Source of the DNA: an uncultured Shimia sp.
Lineage (GTDB): Bacteria; Pseudomonadota; Alphaproteobacteria; Rhodobacterales; Rhodobacteraceae
Direction: 5' to 3'
Length of the DNA stretch: 63,873 nucleotides
NCBI RefSeq assembly: GCF_913054185.1
Contig: NZ_CAJXIV010000011.1
Span: forward strand, 1 to 63,873
Both the position numbers and the translations under genes were made by a program. The notes under the pieces are model-generated. The model was given only the letters and a program-made list of their open reading frames with translations, was not told the origin of the DNA and made no database searches. Within the stretch, counting starts at the first letter, position 1. Each line of letters starts with the position of its first letter. This document shows positions 51,510 through 60,263 of the stretch, piece after piece.

Positions 51510-52319
51510 TTAGAAGTCGACCGATACCCCGGGCAGATTCAGCGCTTTGATCAGTTCGCGCAATTCCTGCCGGGCGGCTACGTTGGAGATATTGAGTTGC
51601 TTCACGCCTGTGTCGCGCAGATCAAGCAGTGTGAGGCCGCGAGGAAACAGCTCACGAAAGACAACCCGTTCGTTGAAGCCTGGCGCTACGCGGAAGCCGA
51701 TGCGCTTGGCCAAACGGTCGAGTGCTTTGCCCATTTTCTCTTTGTTGACCATCTGTTGCGCGCCCATCCGGTTGCGCATGACAATCCAGTCGATGGGCTT
51801 GAGGCCCGCCTGTGCACGTAGTTGGCGGGCGTTCCAGACCATTTCAGAATAGACCGAAGGGCCAATGATCTTTTCGCCGTCAGCATCAATTTTGGCGAGC
51901 AGGTCAAAGTCGACAAAGCTGTCGTTCAGCGGCGTCACAAGTGTGTCGGCCAAAGAGTGCGCCACCTGGCTCAACCGGGTGTGGGAGCCAGGGCAGTCGA
52001 TCAGGATAAAATCGTTGTTTGGTTCCAACATCGAAACCGCAGCTGACAAGCGGTGATCATAGATATTTTCGCCGGGTTGCAGCGCGGCTTGATCGACTTC
52101 GGGCAGGTCGTGGTAATCTGGGCTGGGCAGCTCTAGGCCGGCCTTTTGTAGGAATTTCCGACGGTTGGCGACGTAGCTGCCAAAACTCTTTTGCCGCAAG
52201 TCCAGATCGATTCCACCCACGCGGTGGCCCATGCGTGCCAGTGCGGTGGCGACATGCATCGACAGGGTGGATTTGCCCGCGCCGCCCTTCTCGTTTCCGA
52301 CCACAATGATATGTGCCAT
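51510..52319 (-). CDS. mipZ: Division-site positioning ATPase MipZ
   Basis: A 269-residue ParA/MinD-type ATPase. The deviant Walker A VVGNEKGGAGKSTLSMH starts at residue 6, DLDLRQKSFGSYVANRR is the MipZ-typical switch segment, and FILIDCPGSHTRLSQVAHSLAD the Walker B region. MipZ forms a bipolar gradient from ParB and inhibits FtsZ, placing the division plane at midcell in alphaproteobacteria. A consensus DnaA box lies upstream. The downstream gene is xrtE. Confidence 0.95.
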   Translation of the reverse strand: MAHIIVVGNEKGGAGKSTLSMHVATALARMGHRVGGIDLDLRQKSFGSYVANRRKFLQKAGLELPSPDYHDLPEVDQAALQPGENIYDHRLSAAVSMLEPNNDFILIDCPGSHTRLSQVAHSLADTLVTPLNDSFVDFDLLAKIDADGEKIIGPSVYSEMVWNARQLRAQAGLKPIDWIVMRNRMGAQQMVNKEKMGKALDRLAKRIGFRVAPGFNERVVFRELFPRGLTLLDLRDTGVKQLNISNVAARQELRELIKALNLPGVSVDF

Positions 52320-52395
52320 TCCCGTTGTCCCTGCTCGTGTTTCAGTGCCGCGGCTCTTACGGCGCGGGTTTGTTGGTGTCTACTATATGTTGTGA

Positions 52396-52404
52396 TTATC
52401 CACA
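52396..52404 (-). promoter_or_regulatory. DnaA box upstream of mipZ
   Basis: TTATCCACA, an exact match to the TTATNCACA consensus, 77 bp upstream of the mipZ start codon, in the 103-bp gap before rluE. It could link mipZ expression to replication. Single box, so not an origin. Confidence 0.5.
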
Positions 52405-52422
52405 GGAAAAGCGATTGATGCG

Positions 52423-52971
52423 CTAGGCGTCGCGCCAGGTTCCGGTTTCCAAGCCATCAAGTGACCAATCACCAATTTGTGCCCGAATAAGTCGCAAGGT
52501 CGGATGGCCCACAGCGGCGGTCATGCGGCGGACCTGGCGGTTGCGTCCTTCGCGGATGGTTAGGGAGATCCATGTGTCGGGAATTGATTTTCGCACCCGG
52601 ATTGGTGGGGTGCGTGGCCAGAGATTGGCTGGTCCATCAATGCGTTGCGCCTTGGCGGGCTTGGTTTTGCCGTCCTTGAGGTCAACCCCCGTGCGCAGGG
52701 CGGCAAGTGCTGCATCGTCTGGCGTGCCTTCTACCTGCACCCAATAGGTTTTGGACATTTTGTGACGAGGGTCCGCGATGCGGGCTTGGAGCTTGCCATC
52801 GTCGGTGAGCACCATGAGGCCTTCGCTGTCGCGGTCCAAACGGCCTGCCGGATAGACTTGGGGCACGTCGATGAAATCCGACAAGGTGCGGCGGGTGCTG
52901 CCCTCAAGGCCTTTGTCGGTAAATTGCGACAGCACATCGAAGGGTTTGTTGAAGAGTATCACGCGGGTCAT
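52423..52971 (-). CDS. rluE: 23S rRNA pseudouridine synthase (RluE-like)
   Basis: A 182-residue RsuA/RluB/E/F-family enzyme that isomerises a uridine in rRNA. It begins [16 protein letters not shown], and the catalytic Asp is in [43 protein letters not shown] closes the domain. There is no N-terminal S4 domain, and the short length fits RluE (U2457). GGAGG precedes the start. Monocistronic and downstream of no clear partner. Confidence 0.9.
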   Translation of the reverse strand: MTRVILFNKPFDVLSQFTDKGLEGSTRRTLSDFIDVPQVYPAGRLDRDSEGLMVLTDDGKLQARIADPRHKMSKTYWVQVEGTPDDAALAALRTGVDLKDGKTKPAKAQRIDGPANLWPRTPPIRVRKSIPDTWISLTIREGRNRQVRRMTAAVGHPTLRLIRAQIGDWSLDGLETGTWRDA

Positions 52972-53057
52972 GAAGACCTCCTACACGGGCGTGCGTTGGG
53001 GTTGCAAGTTTACTGTCGCTGCGATCTTGTGCGCGGCACGCACGCAAGGGGATGATT

Positions 53058-54200
53058 ATGGAATTTGAAGACATGAAGCCGGAAACCCTGTTGGCGCAGG
53101 CCGGGGGCGCCATTGATCAACAGAGCGGGGGCGTGGTGCCGCCGATCCAACCGGCGACCACCTTTGCGCGAGATGAAAATTACAACCCTCTGAATGAAAA
53201 CAACATTTACGCCCGGCCTCACAATGATGTGGCGCGTCAGGCTGAGGCAGTTTTGGCGCAGTTGGAAGGCGGCGCGGCGGCGCTGTTGTTCCCGTCCGGC
53301 ATGGCGGCAATTACGGCGCTGTTTCGTACGGTGCCAACCGGCGGCCGGGTGATCGTGCAGAGCGGGATTTATTGGAATACCACCAAGTGGATTCGGGATT
53401 TTTGTGAGCGCCGTCAGATTGTTATCAACGAGGTGGACGCAAGTGACACAGCGGCATTGACTGCGGAGTGCGCTAAGGGACCGGCCAACGTGGTTTGGGT
53501 GGAAACACCGTCCAATCCGTGGCTGAAAGTGACCGATGTCACAGCGGCCAAAAAGGCGGCGGAAAGCTGCGGTGCACTGCTCGCAGTGGACAGCACGGCG
53601 GCCTCGCCCATTTTGACCAACCCATTGAAATTGGGCGCAGATATTGTGATGCACTCGACCACCAAGGTGATCAATGGGCACTCAGATGTTTTGGGAGGTG
53701 TGTTGGTTTGCAAAGAGGTCACGCCGGTTTGGGAAGAGATCGAAGTGGATCGGGCCAGCGCGGGTGCGGTGATGGGGCCGTTTGAGGCGTGGTTGCTGTT
53801 GCGCGGGATGCGCACGATGGCGTTGCGGGTCGAGCGTATGGTGGATAACGCTATGAAAATAGCGCGTTTTTTGGAGGATCATCCCAAAGTCGACAGCGTG
53901 TTGTTTCCTGGCCTTGAGAGCCATCCGCAACATGATTTGGCCACGGCGCAGATGCCGGGTGGGGCGGGGTTTCTGATGTCTTTTCTTGTGAAAGGGGACA
54001 AAGAGGCTGCGTTGCAAGTGGCGGGAAAGATGAAGCTTTTCCATCGCGCCACGTCGCTGGGTGGCGTGGAGAGCCTGGTGGAACATCGCCACACCATTGA
54101 GCCGCACACCGGCATTCCGGAAACGTTGCTGCGCATCTCCGTAGGGGCGGAACATGCCGAGGATCTAATTGCAGATTTGGGGCAGGCGTTGGGGCAATAA
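53058..54200 (+). CDS. PLP-dependent gamma-family enzyme (cystathionine gamma-synthase/lyase-like)
   Basis: A 380-residue enzyme of the Cys/Met metabolism PLP family. Lys203 in HSTTKVINGHSD binds PLP, and FPSGMAAITALF holds the phosphate region. SLGGVESLVEHRHTIEP near the C-terminus matches cystathionine gamma-lyase or synthase-type enzymes. The exact reaction (synthase, lyase or methionine gamma-lyase) cannot be read with certainty. AAGGGG is placed best for ATG 53058; an in-frame ATG six bases earlier is too close. A 44-nt repeat copy follows the stop. Confidence 0.87.
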   Translation: MEFEDMKPETLLAQAGGAIDQQSGGVVPPIQPATTFARDENYNPLNENNIYARPHNDVARQAEAVLAQLEGGAAALLFPSGMAAITALFRTVPTGGRVIVQSGIYWNTTKWIRDFCERRQIVINEVDASDTAALTAECAKGPANVVWVETPSNPWLKVTDVTAAKKAAESCGALLAVDSTAASPILTNPLKLGADIVMHSTTKVINGHSDVLGGVLVCKEVTPVWEEIEVDRASAGAVMGPFEAWLLLRGMRTMALRVERMVDNAMKIARFLEDHPKVDSVLFPGLESHPQHDLATAQMPGGAGFLMSFLVKGDKEAALQVAGKMKLFHRATSLGGVESLVEHRHTIEPHTGIPETLLRISVGAEHAEDLIADLGQALGQ

Positions 54201-54213
54201 GGGCCCCAATTTT

Positions 54214-54257
54214 CACGTCGGTTTAACGTCTGTATCGCGGCTGTATTGCGACGGTGG
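54214..54257 (+). repeat. 44-nt dispersed repeat, copy 2
   Basis: Matches 6729-6772 at 38 of 44 positions in the same orientation, 13 bp after the stop of the PLP-enzyme gene. In both copies the repeat follows the 3' end of a plus-strand gene. Confidence 0.7.
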
Positions 54258-54285
54258 CGATTGCGAGAGAGTCTCGGTTTTGGAT

Positions 54286-54299
54286 GTGCAATTTTGCAC
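54286..54299. promoter_or_regulatory. 14-bp perfect palindrome
   Basis: GTGCAATTTTGCAC... arms GTGCAA and TTGCAC around TT. It lies in the 208-bp gap before the hypothetical gene at 54409. Operator or small hairpin; the binding protein is unknown. Confidence 0.4.
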
Positions 54300-54408
54300 G
54301 GATTGCTGCGACGTTCTGTCTCTCATGCCAATAAATTGTTAAGGCGTTTCGAAGACTATTGGCGCTGTACGAACGGGTGCAAACCCCAACGCAGCAGCGG
54401 ACCAGACC

Positions 54409-54891
54409 TTGAAGAAACGTATCGAAAACCCAGCCCTGATCACCCCTGCCTATGAAGATGGGGGTCTGTTCAAAAAACCGCCAACAGAATTGGTGGTGAA
54501 TCTGATTCCAAAATTTTCGAAAAATTCCCGTGGCGATGTGATCATCAAAGGCCTGGTGCAAAATGACGTTGAGATTGATGTGATTTTTGCAGGCCGCCGA
54601 AAGCGGGAAGCCGCGGAGCTGGTGACGCTTTTGAAACGCAAGTGGGACAACGCAAATTATCGCGCCGCCAAAACGCCAACGCGCAAAGATGTGCGTGTGC
54701 CGACGCGGGTGCAGGGCTCTTGGCGCATGCGGGTTGCGGAAGATGAGCACGAGCAAGACCTGTACACTAAGGAGTACCAGCTGTTGGTCGCGCGGTGGGC
54801 GTTTAACGCAGACAATGGCGAGTTTCGCAGCTTTGGGGAACCGCCGTTTCAGCAACAGGTTGTTGAAACGGCCGCGGACCCTAAGGGCTAA
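54409..54891 (+). CDS. Conserved hypothetical protein
   Basis: A 160-residue basic cytosolic protein, unrecognised. It begins LKKRIENPALITPAYEDGGLFKKPPTE and carries a WDNANYRAAKTPTRKDVRVPTRVQ basic stretch and a later EQDLYTKEYQLLVARWAFNADNG block. No signal or membrane helix. The only normal start is TTG 54409, without a ribosome site; the same frame is open upstream to 54343 with no ATG, GTG or TTG, so translation may begin at a rare codon such as ATT 54358. A hairpin follows the stop. Confidence 0.6.
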   Translation: MKKRIENPALITPAYEDGGLFKKPPTELVVNLIPKFSKNSRGDVIIKGLVQNDVEIDVIFAGRRKREAAELVTLLKRKWDNANYRAAKTPTRKDVRVPTRVQGSWRMRVAEDEHEQDLYTKEYQLLVARWAFNADNGEFRSFGEPPFQQQVVETAADPKG

Positions 54892-54945
54892 GGTGACGCG
54901 CTGGCGCTGGCGCCACGCCGCTTAACACTTCAAAATTTGAGCTGA

Positions 54946-54975
54946 GCAGGGTGCGCCGTGGGGCGGTGACCCTGC
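54946..54975 (+). terminator. Hairpin after the hypothetical gene
   Basis: GCAGGGT (54946-54952), inner CGCC/GGCG pairs, ACCCTGC (54969-54975). The T content after it is low, so it is a moderate terminator candidate. Confidence 0.5.
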
Positions 54976-55006
54976 GCTTTGCGTTTCGGGTGCTGTTGCG
55001 ACTCAG

Positions 55007-55048
55007 TTGACTTATCGATCCATCGATTCTATCTAACGATTGTTAGAT
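55007..55048 (+). promoter_or_regulatory. Promoter and TetR-type operator of the SRPBCC-TetR operon
   Basis: A -35 TTGACT (55007-55012) and, 17 bp later, TATCTA (55030-55035). The operator ATCTAAC (55031-55037), GATT, GTTAGAT (55042-55048) is a perfect 7-bp inverted repeat covering the -10. It probably binds the TetR protein encoded downstream. Confidence 0.65.
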
Positions 55049-55075
55049 GAAATGCTGCAACTGAAAGGCCGCGCA

Positions 55076-55600
55076 ATGACCTCAAAAAATTCAATCACCG
55101 TGAAAGCCCCTGCCTCCGCTGCCTGGAAGTTGATTGGGGATGACTTTGTTGCCGTGAACCGCTGGATGGCGGCCATCCCGCGCGCCGAAGCGATCGAGGG
55201 TCCGGCCTTGCCCGGTGCGCCCGCAAAGGGTCGCAATTCCTACCTGTTCCACAAATTTGCGCCTATGTACCAAGAAGAGGTGCTGACCCAATTTGACGCG
55301 GCGGCGATGACCCTCAGCGTGGATGTGACCCTACATAAAGGGTCCAAAGCCATGCCTATGAAAGGCTACACGTCTACGGTGATTGTGCGGCCTATCAATG
55401 ATGCAACCTGTGAAGTGACCTGGATTGGGGAGGCCACGCCAAAATGGTTTGCCAAACCGATGCGTGGGATGCTGACCAAAGGTCTGGATGCGGGCTTCAT
55501 TCGCAGTCTGGAGGAGATTCAACACTTTGTGGAGACTGGTCAACCGCACCCCAGAAAGGTAGAAAAAATCAAATCTGAGGCGGCGGCACACGCGGCCTGA
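55076..55600 (+). CDS. SRPBCC family protein
   Basis: A 174-residue START-like protein. VKAPASAAWKLIGDDFVAVNRWM starts the fold; TSTVIVRPINDATCEVTWIGEATPKWF and the C-terminal helix GLDAGFIRSLEEIQHFVE finish it. AAAGG precedes ATG 55076. The ligand is unknown. It is followed 32 bp later by its probable regulator. Confidence 0.82.
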   Translation: MTSKNSITVKAPASAAWKLIGDDFVAVNRWMAAIPRAEAIEGPALPGAPAKGRNSYLFHKFAPMYQEEVLTQFDAAAMTLSVDVTLHKGSKAMPMKGYTSTVIVRPINDATCEVTWIGEATPKWFAKPMRGMLTKGLDAGFIRSLEEIQHFVETGQPHPRKVEKIKSEAAAHAA

Positions 55601-55632
55601 TCTGCGCGATGGGCGCGGCAATGGGAGGTCAT

Positions 55633-56229
55633 ATGCAGGACATATCCATCAAAGCGCGCTTGATTGATGCTGGCAAAACATTGTTTGCGGACCGGGGCTA
55701 TGCTGGGGCCTCGGTGCGTGAAATCTGTAAGGCGGCGGACGCCAGCTCAACCATGATCCACCATTACTTTGGCACCAAAGAAGGGTTGTTCAACGCCATC
55801 ATCGACGAGTTTACAGCGGCGACGTTTGATGTGCCGCTGCGGCTGATTTCCAAGCCCCCTAAGACAGCAGAGGAAATGCGTCTGCGGTTGGAGATGTTTG
55901 TCTCCGAGACCTTCCGGGCGCTGATTTCACAGGCAGTGGTGTTCCGCATTTTGGTGCGGGAGAGCCGCGGATTTGTGGGCGGTGCGCGCTATCATGAGGG
56001 CTTTGCGGGTTACCTTAAAGAGGCGCAGGCGGCGGGGTTTGTTGATGTGGAGCTGGAGGTGGAGCTGATCACCGGCATGGTGCTGGATCGGCTCGGCAAT
56101 CAAATCATGTATGCGGCCACGTTTAAGGGGGACGGCAAGACTGTGCTCAACGACGAGGCTTATGCGGAAGAGTGGTTGGCGGCGAATACACGGGTGTTGT
56201 TGTTTGGGTTGGCGGGGAAGGCTGCTTAG
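55633..56229 (+). CDS. TetR/AcrR family transcriptional regulator
   Basis: A 198-residue regulator with helix-turn-helix VREICKAADASSTMIHHYFGTKEGLFNAII (about 28-57). The C-terminal domain is of the CerR/AcrR type and binds an unknown ligand. GGGAGG lies five bases before ATG 55633, which settles the start over two upstream in-frame ATGs. It is in an operon with the SRPBCC gene, whose promoter carries a TetR-like operator, so it probably represses itself. Confidence 0.9.
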   Translation: MQDISIKARLIDAGKTLFADRGYAGASVREICKAADASSTMIHHYFGTKEGLFNAIIDEFTAATFDVPLRLISKPPKTAEEMRLRLEMFVSETFRALISQAVVFRILVRESRGFVGGARYHEGFAGYLKEAQAAGFVDVELEVELITGMVLDRLGNQIMYAATFKGDGKTVLNDEAYAEEWLAANTRVLLFGLAGKAA

Positions 56230-56305
56230 TGGCGCGTTGATCGCTTGAAGAAAGGCCGGGTTCCGGTCTTTATGAGCGCAAAGATAGTTCGCGCAGGAGC
56301 CGCCC

Positions 56306-56728
56306 ATGAAACTCGAATTTCACCACATCAATTTTGTCTCCAAAGATGTGGATCGGCTGCACGACTTTTACACCAAGGTTCTTGGGCTGGACGATATTCC
56401 GCAAGACGAGTTTCCACGCACCGAGGCGGACGGCGAAAGCGGCTATGACGGGCAGATCCGCTTTGCCACCGACGGGGATATGCAGATGCATTTGGCGGAG
56501 CGGCGGCTGGATGTGGCCTTTGTAAACGGGCAGGTGATCAATCCGGTAGACCGCGGGCACATTGCCTTTCGCACCGATGATTTGGCGGCGTTTCTGAAAG
56601 TGCTCGAGGAGAACGGCGTGCCGTATTCTGACTACGGCACAGCCTTTGCCAAAGAATGGCATCAGGTGTTTTTTCAGGACCCTGAGGGCAATGTGATTGA
56701 GGTGCATCAGCAGGTGGGCGGCGCGTAA
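56306..56728 (+). CDS. VOC family protein (glyoxalase/dioxygenase fold)
   Basis: A 140-residue protein of the vicinal-oxygen-chelate superfamily. FHHINFVSKDVDRLHDFYTKVLGLDD begins the first beta-alpha-beta-beta-beta unit, and GHIAFRTDDLAAFLKVLEENGVPY the second. Metal ligands may be His6 or His7, His67 or so in MQMHLAE, and Glu in PEGNVIEVHQ. GGAGCCGCCC precedes the start. The reaction is not predictable; candidates are lyase, dioxygenase or resistance protein. Confidence 0.85.
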   Translation: MKLEFHHINFVSKDVDRLHDFYTKVLGLDDIPQDEFPRTEADGESGYDGQIRFATDGDMQMHLAERRLDVAFVNGQVINPVDRGHIAFRTDDLAAFLKVLEENGVPYSDYGTAFAKEWHQVFFQDPEGNVIEVHQQVGGA

Positions 56729-56747
56729 GAGGCACCGCCCGGTTGGG

Positions 56748-57662
56748 TCAAGTCAAGAGCGCCAAGTCCGCTTGATTGGTGGGCCGCCGTGTGGACATGG
56801 TTTCGGCGTCTTTGCCGTCCAGGGTGAGGGCGAGGTCTTTGTAAAAGCCTGTGTTGTCAAACCACCAGCGGTGGGAATTGATTGTGGTTTGCTGCGCGTC
56901 TGGAACGTGTTTCTTGTACTGCTCGTTGCAATAAATATCCCAGTGCCCCTTGGTGATGAGTGGTGGCATGCCGACGTGGCCGGCGCGTTCGCGCCCGCCG
57001 TTGATCAAGCCGCCTGACAAAGCCAGAACCATGTCGCGGCCGCTGTAGTAGTTGGTGAAGCGCTTGCTGCGTTGTTTGAGCACAAGCCCGCCCCAAGCGC
57101 CTTTTTCCAGCCATGCTGCGTCGATGTCGGCGGAGCAGAACATGGTTTGTTCAACGCCCCAATGGCCCACGGAGTCCCCAAAGTCCGAAAAGCCGCGCAA
57201 GACCACAAGCCCACCCATGGAATGCGCGATCAGGTGGATTTTTGGGCGCGGAGACAAGGCCAAAAGCGGTAAAATCCCATCTCCTACCAGGTGCGGGGCG
57301 GTCTTTTTGGCGTCAGAGCGATCTTTGTTGTAGGCAAAAATGGTGCCGTCGCTGGGCCAGTCGTAGGCAATCACTGCGCCGTCAAACCCCTGCGCTTTGA
57401 CGCCGGTTTCAATTTTTCCAAGCCGGTCCAGCATGTCTTTTTGTGAGGTGTTGAAGCCGTGCACATAGATCAGGATCTCTTTGGTGCCGCCCGCCTGTTG
57501 CACCTGTTTGAGCCAATCGGATTGCGAAACAATGCCGCCCGTGTGGACAGAACCGTCGTTGTTCTGACCGGTCATAGAAACATAGCGGGTGAGGGCGGCG
57601 GGGTTGTCGGTAAATTTCTTCTTTTGCGCGTTGTATGTGCGGCGCGAGAAAAACAGAGCCAT
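56748..57662 (-). CDS. Alpha/beta hydrolase of the DUF900 family
   Basis: A 304-residue serine hydrolase. The nucleophile motif is AHSMGG near residues 144-149, preceded by EILIYVHGFNTSQKDM, with an acid in MFCSADID and a His in the C-terminal third. The group includes lipase-like and esterase-like proteins of unknown substrate. No signal peptide is visible. It converges on the VOC gene with 19 bp between stops. Confidence 0.85.
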   Translation of the reverse strand: MALFFSRRTYNAQKKKFTDNPAALTRYVSMTGQNNDGSVHTGGIVSQSDWLKQVQQAGGTKEILIYVHGFNTSQKDMLDRLGKIETGVKAQGFDGAVIAYDWPSDGTIFAYNKDRSDAKKTAPHLVGDGILPLLALSPRPKIHLIAHSMGGLVVLRGFSDFGDSVGHWGVEQTMFCSADIDAAWLEKGAWGGLVLKQRSKRFTNYYSGRDMVLALSGGLINGGRERAGHVGMPPLITKGHWDIYCNEQYKKHVPDAQQTTINSHRWWFDNTGFYKDLALTLDGKDAETMSTRRPTNQADLALLT

Positions 57663-57784
57663 CGTTAATTCCTTTCACTAAATGACAGGAGTTTGGCACG
57701 GAAAGCGGGATTGGCAAAATTTGGCGATCAAACGGGCAGTCTCTGGCCCTATACACTTGTGTCGCGCCGCCCTAGCGTGGCGCC

Positions 57785-58996
57785 ATGACACATCCCATTC
57801 TCGACAGCCGTTACAGTTGGATTCGCCTCGCCATCACACTTTTGATTGGCGTGTTTGCCAATGTGGGCATGTGGGCGGTGATTGTGGTGATGCCTGCGGT
57901 GCAGGCGGAATTTGGCATCGATCGGGCGGATGCCTCATTGCCGTATGTGCTGACGATGGTTGGCTTTGCGGTGGGCAATTTTGTCATTGGGCAGGCCGTG
58001 GATCGCTGGGGGGTGACCAAGGCGTTGATTGGCGCGGCCGTGCTCAGCGCGGTGAGTTATAGTGCGGCGGCGATGAGTGGCTCAGTGCTGATGTTGTCGT
58101 TTGTGCATCTGTTTCTGGGCTTTGGCACGGCGGTGGGTTTTGGACCGCTGATTGCGGATGTGTCGCTGTGGTTTCAGAAGCGGCGTGGCATTGCTGTGGC
58201 GGTTGCGGCCAGCGGGAATTACCTGTCCGGCGCGATTTGGCCGGTGCTGCTGTCCGGCGTGTTGAGCGATTATGGCTGGCGGGCGGTGTTTGTGGTTTTG
58301 GCGGTGATGACAGTTGCGGCGGTGGTGCCGCTGGCGTTTTTGTTGCGCCCAAAAGTGCCAGCGGAGGCCTTGGCGGCGCAGGACAGTGCGGCGCAGGCGC
58401 GGCAGGCGGGGGCGCCGTTTAAACCGGCGCCGTTGATGTGGATTTTGGGGCTGGCCGGGATTGGCTGCTGTGTGGCGATGAGCATGCCGCAGGTGCATAT
58501 TGTGAGCTTTTGCGTGGACCTTGGCTATGGCGCCGCCGTGGGGGCGGAGATGCTCGCGCTGATGCTGATGGGCGGGGTTGTCAGTCGCTTGATCAGCGGG
58601 CTGGTGGCGGATCAGTTGGGCGGTGTTCTGACACTGTTGATTGGGTCAATTTTGCAGATGGGGGCGCTGTTTCTATTCCTGCCATTTGATGGGCTGGTGC
58701 CACTGTATCTGGTCAGCCTAGCCTTTGGTCTGGCGCAGGGCGGCATTGTGCCCGCCTATGCACTGGTGGTGCGGGAATACATGCCCGCCAAAGAGGCCGG
58801 GAGCCGCGTGGGCTTTGTGATGATGGCCACCATCCTGGGTATGGCGATAGGTGGTTGGATGTCGGGGTGGATTTACGACGTGAGCGGCAGCTATGAGCTG
58901 GCGTTCATAAATGGGATTGCGTGGAATGCGCTGAACATCGCGATTATGGGGCTGATCTTGCTGCGCACACGAGGAAGACGGGTGGTCACGGCGTGA
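57785..58996 (+). CDS. MFS transporter
   Basis: A 403-residue protein with twelve predicted helices. The first loop carries GQAVDRWGVTKALIGAAVLS, a version of MFS motif A; GFGTAVGFGPLIADVSLWFQKRRGIAVAVAASGNYLSGAIWP resembles the monocarboxylate branch. The start at 57785 lacks a strong ribosome site. Its last 11 bases overlap the convergent TPR gene. The substrate is unknown. Confidence 0.85.
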   Translation: MTHPILDSRYSWIRLAITLLIGVFANVGMWAVIVVMPAVQAEFGIDRADASLPYVLTMVGFAVGNFVIGQAVDRWGVTKALIGAAVLSAVSYSAAAMSGSVLMLSFVHLFLGFGTAVGFGPLIADVSLWFQKRRGIAVAVAASGNYLSGAIWPVLLSGVLSDYGWRAVFVVLAVMTVAAVVPLAFLLRPKVPAEALAAQDSAAQARQAGAPFKPAPLMWILGLAGIGCCVAMSMPQVHIVSFCVDLGYGAAVGAEMLALMLMGGVVSRLISGLVADQLGGVLTLLIGSILQMGALFLFLPFDGLVPLYLVSLAFGLAQGGIVPAYALVVREYMPAKEAGSRVGFVMMATILGMAIGGWMSGWIYDVSGSYELAFINGIAWNALNIAIMGLILLRTRGRRVVTA

Positions 58997-60263
58997 TTGC
59001 AAGCGGCGGTGCGTTTGCCAGAACCGGGCGGCGGGTTGACAGGCTACGCTGCGCCTCGTCGGTTTTGCCCAATTTCATCAGCACATTGGCGTAAGTGAGC
59101 TCGAGCAGGTCACGTTGGGCGCGACTGCCGCCAAGACGCTCGGTTTGTGCCATGACGGGGGTAAGGTTGGTTAGGGCCTCTGCCCAATCGGATCGGGCAA
59201 TTTGACCCCACGCGGCAGCCATGGGTTTGATCAGGTCCCCGGAATAGCCTTTTGCGGTGTCTGCGATGTAGGCGAGGCGATCGCCTTCGCCAGCCATGGC
59301 GTGGCTGAGGGCAGCATGAAGGTCCGCAAAGCTTTGGCCGGTTTCGGGGAAACATTGTGCCGCGTAGTCGCTGAGCGATTTCCAGCGTGTGGCGGCGACG
59401 TCAAATCCTGCCAGTTGCGCGCGATACAGGATGGCAGCTGTGTCGGTTAGCACATTGATCGGCAAACTTTTGGCACCGTCGGGGCCCACGCGGGTGTCCA
59501 CGGCTTCCCACATCGCGGTTTCATCGCCCTGTTGCAGCGCCCAGAGAGCGACGTGCCAGTTGAGGTGCCCATGCAGGACGCCGCGGTCGTCGTAACTTTC
59601 TAACCAGTTGGAGAGGTAGGCACGGCCTTCTGCTGTGGCGCCCGCCTCATATTGGGCGTGGGCCTTGAAATGAGAAGCGTTGGCGTTGCGTGGGTTGGCT
59701 GCGAGGGATTGCTCCATCAGTGTCAGGGACGAGTCGATTTGCCCGGTTTCGCAGAGTGAAAGCGCGTGCATGGATGTCATCCACCAATCGTCGCCGTAAT
59801 GTGGCAGCAGCGCAGTTGTGTAAGCCAGTAATTCAGCTTCGCGTCCAACCTTGCCGGAGAACCCTATAAGGCCAAAGACGTTGGAGCAAAGCTGTGCTGC
59901 TAGGGCGTCGCGCGGGTGGTCTCGGACATGCTCCCAGACAGCGCTGCGGGCTTCGGCGGCTTTGCCAGATAGCATCAAGGCAAACAGATTGATGTGCGCT
60001 TTCTCGCGTGGCGAGGACTGGGTTGCGCAAGCTTGCGCCTGAGCCAGCGCCGCTTTGGCGGCTGGCATGTCGCCCGTCATCATCAATGCACGGGCCTTGC
60101 CCGCATGGGCGATGGCAAAATTGGGATCTGCGGTTGTGGCGTCGGCGAAGGCGTCAACGGCACCAAAGTTGGCTCCGAGGAACAGGTGCACTGCGCGGTC
60201 ATAGCTGGATTGCGCTTCCGCTGAAGATGTCGAAATTGGATTGTCATAATGATCTTTGAGCAT
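58986..60263 (-). CDS. TPR repeat-containing protein
   Basis: A 425-residue helical repeat protein. It begins LKDHYDNPISTSSAEAQSSYDRAVHLFLG; TPR-like units such as NFAIAHAGKARALMMTGDMPAAKAAL and NANASHFKAHAQYEAGATAEGRAYL occur throughout, as in the TPR38/TTC38 family. The function is unknown; no signal peptide. It overlaps the convergent MFS gene by 11 bp. The upstream 259 bp hold an inverted repeat GGCTGCTT/AAGCAGCC at 60336-60343 and 60354-60361 that may be an operator. Confidence 0.85.
   Translation of the reverse strand: MLKDHYDNPISTSSAEAQSSYDRAVHLFLGANFGAVDAFADATTADPNFAIAHAGKARALMMTGDMPAAKAALAQAQACATQSSPREKAHINLFALMLSGKAAEARSAVWEHVRDHPRDALAAQLCSNVFGLIGFSGKVGREAELLAYTTALLPHYGDDWWMTSMHALSLCETGQIDSSLTLMEQSLAANPRNANASHFKAHAQYEAGATAEGRAYLSNWLESYDDRGVLHGHLNWHVALWALQQGDETAMWEAVDTRVGPDGAKSLPINVLTDTAAILYRAQLAGFDVAATRWKSLSDYAAQCFPETGQSFADLHAALSHAMAGEGDRLAYIADTAKGYSGDLIKPMAAAWGQIARSDWAEALTNLTPVMAQTERLGGSRAQRDLLELTYANVLMKLGKTDEAQRSLSTRRPVLANAPPLAITP

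Noticed and set aside
52396..52404. Possible replication origin at the DnaA box
   Set aside because: Only one box, no AT-rich unwinding region, and no origin genes nearby.
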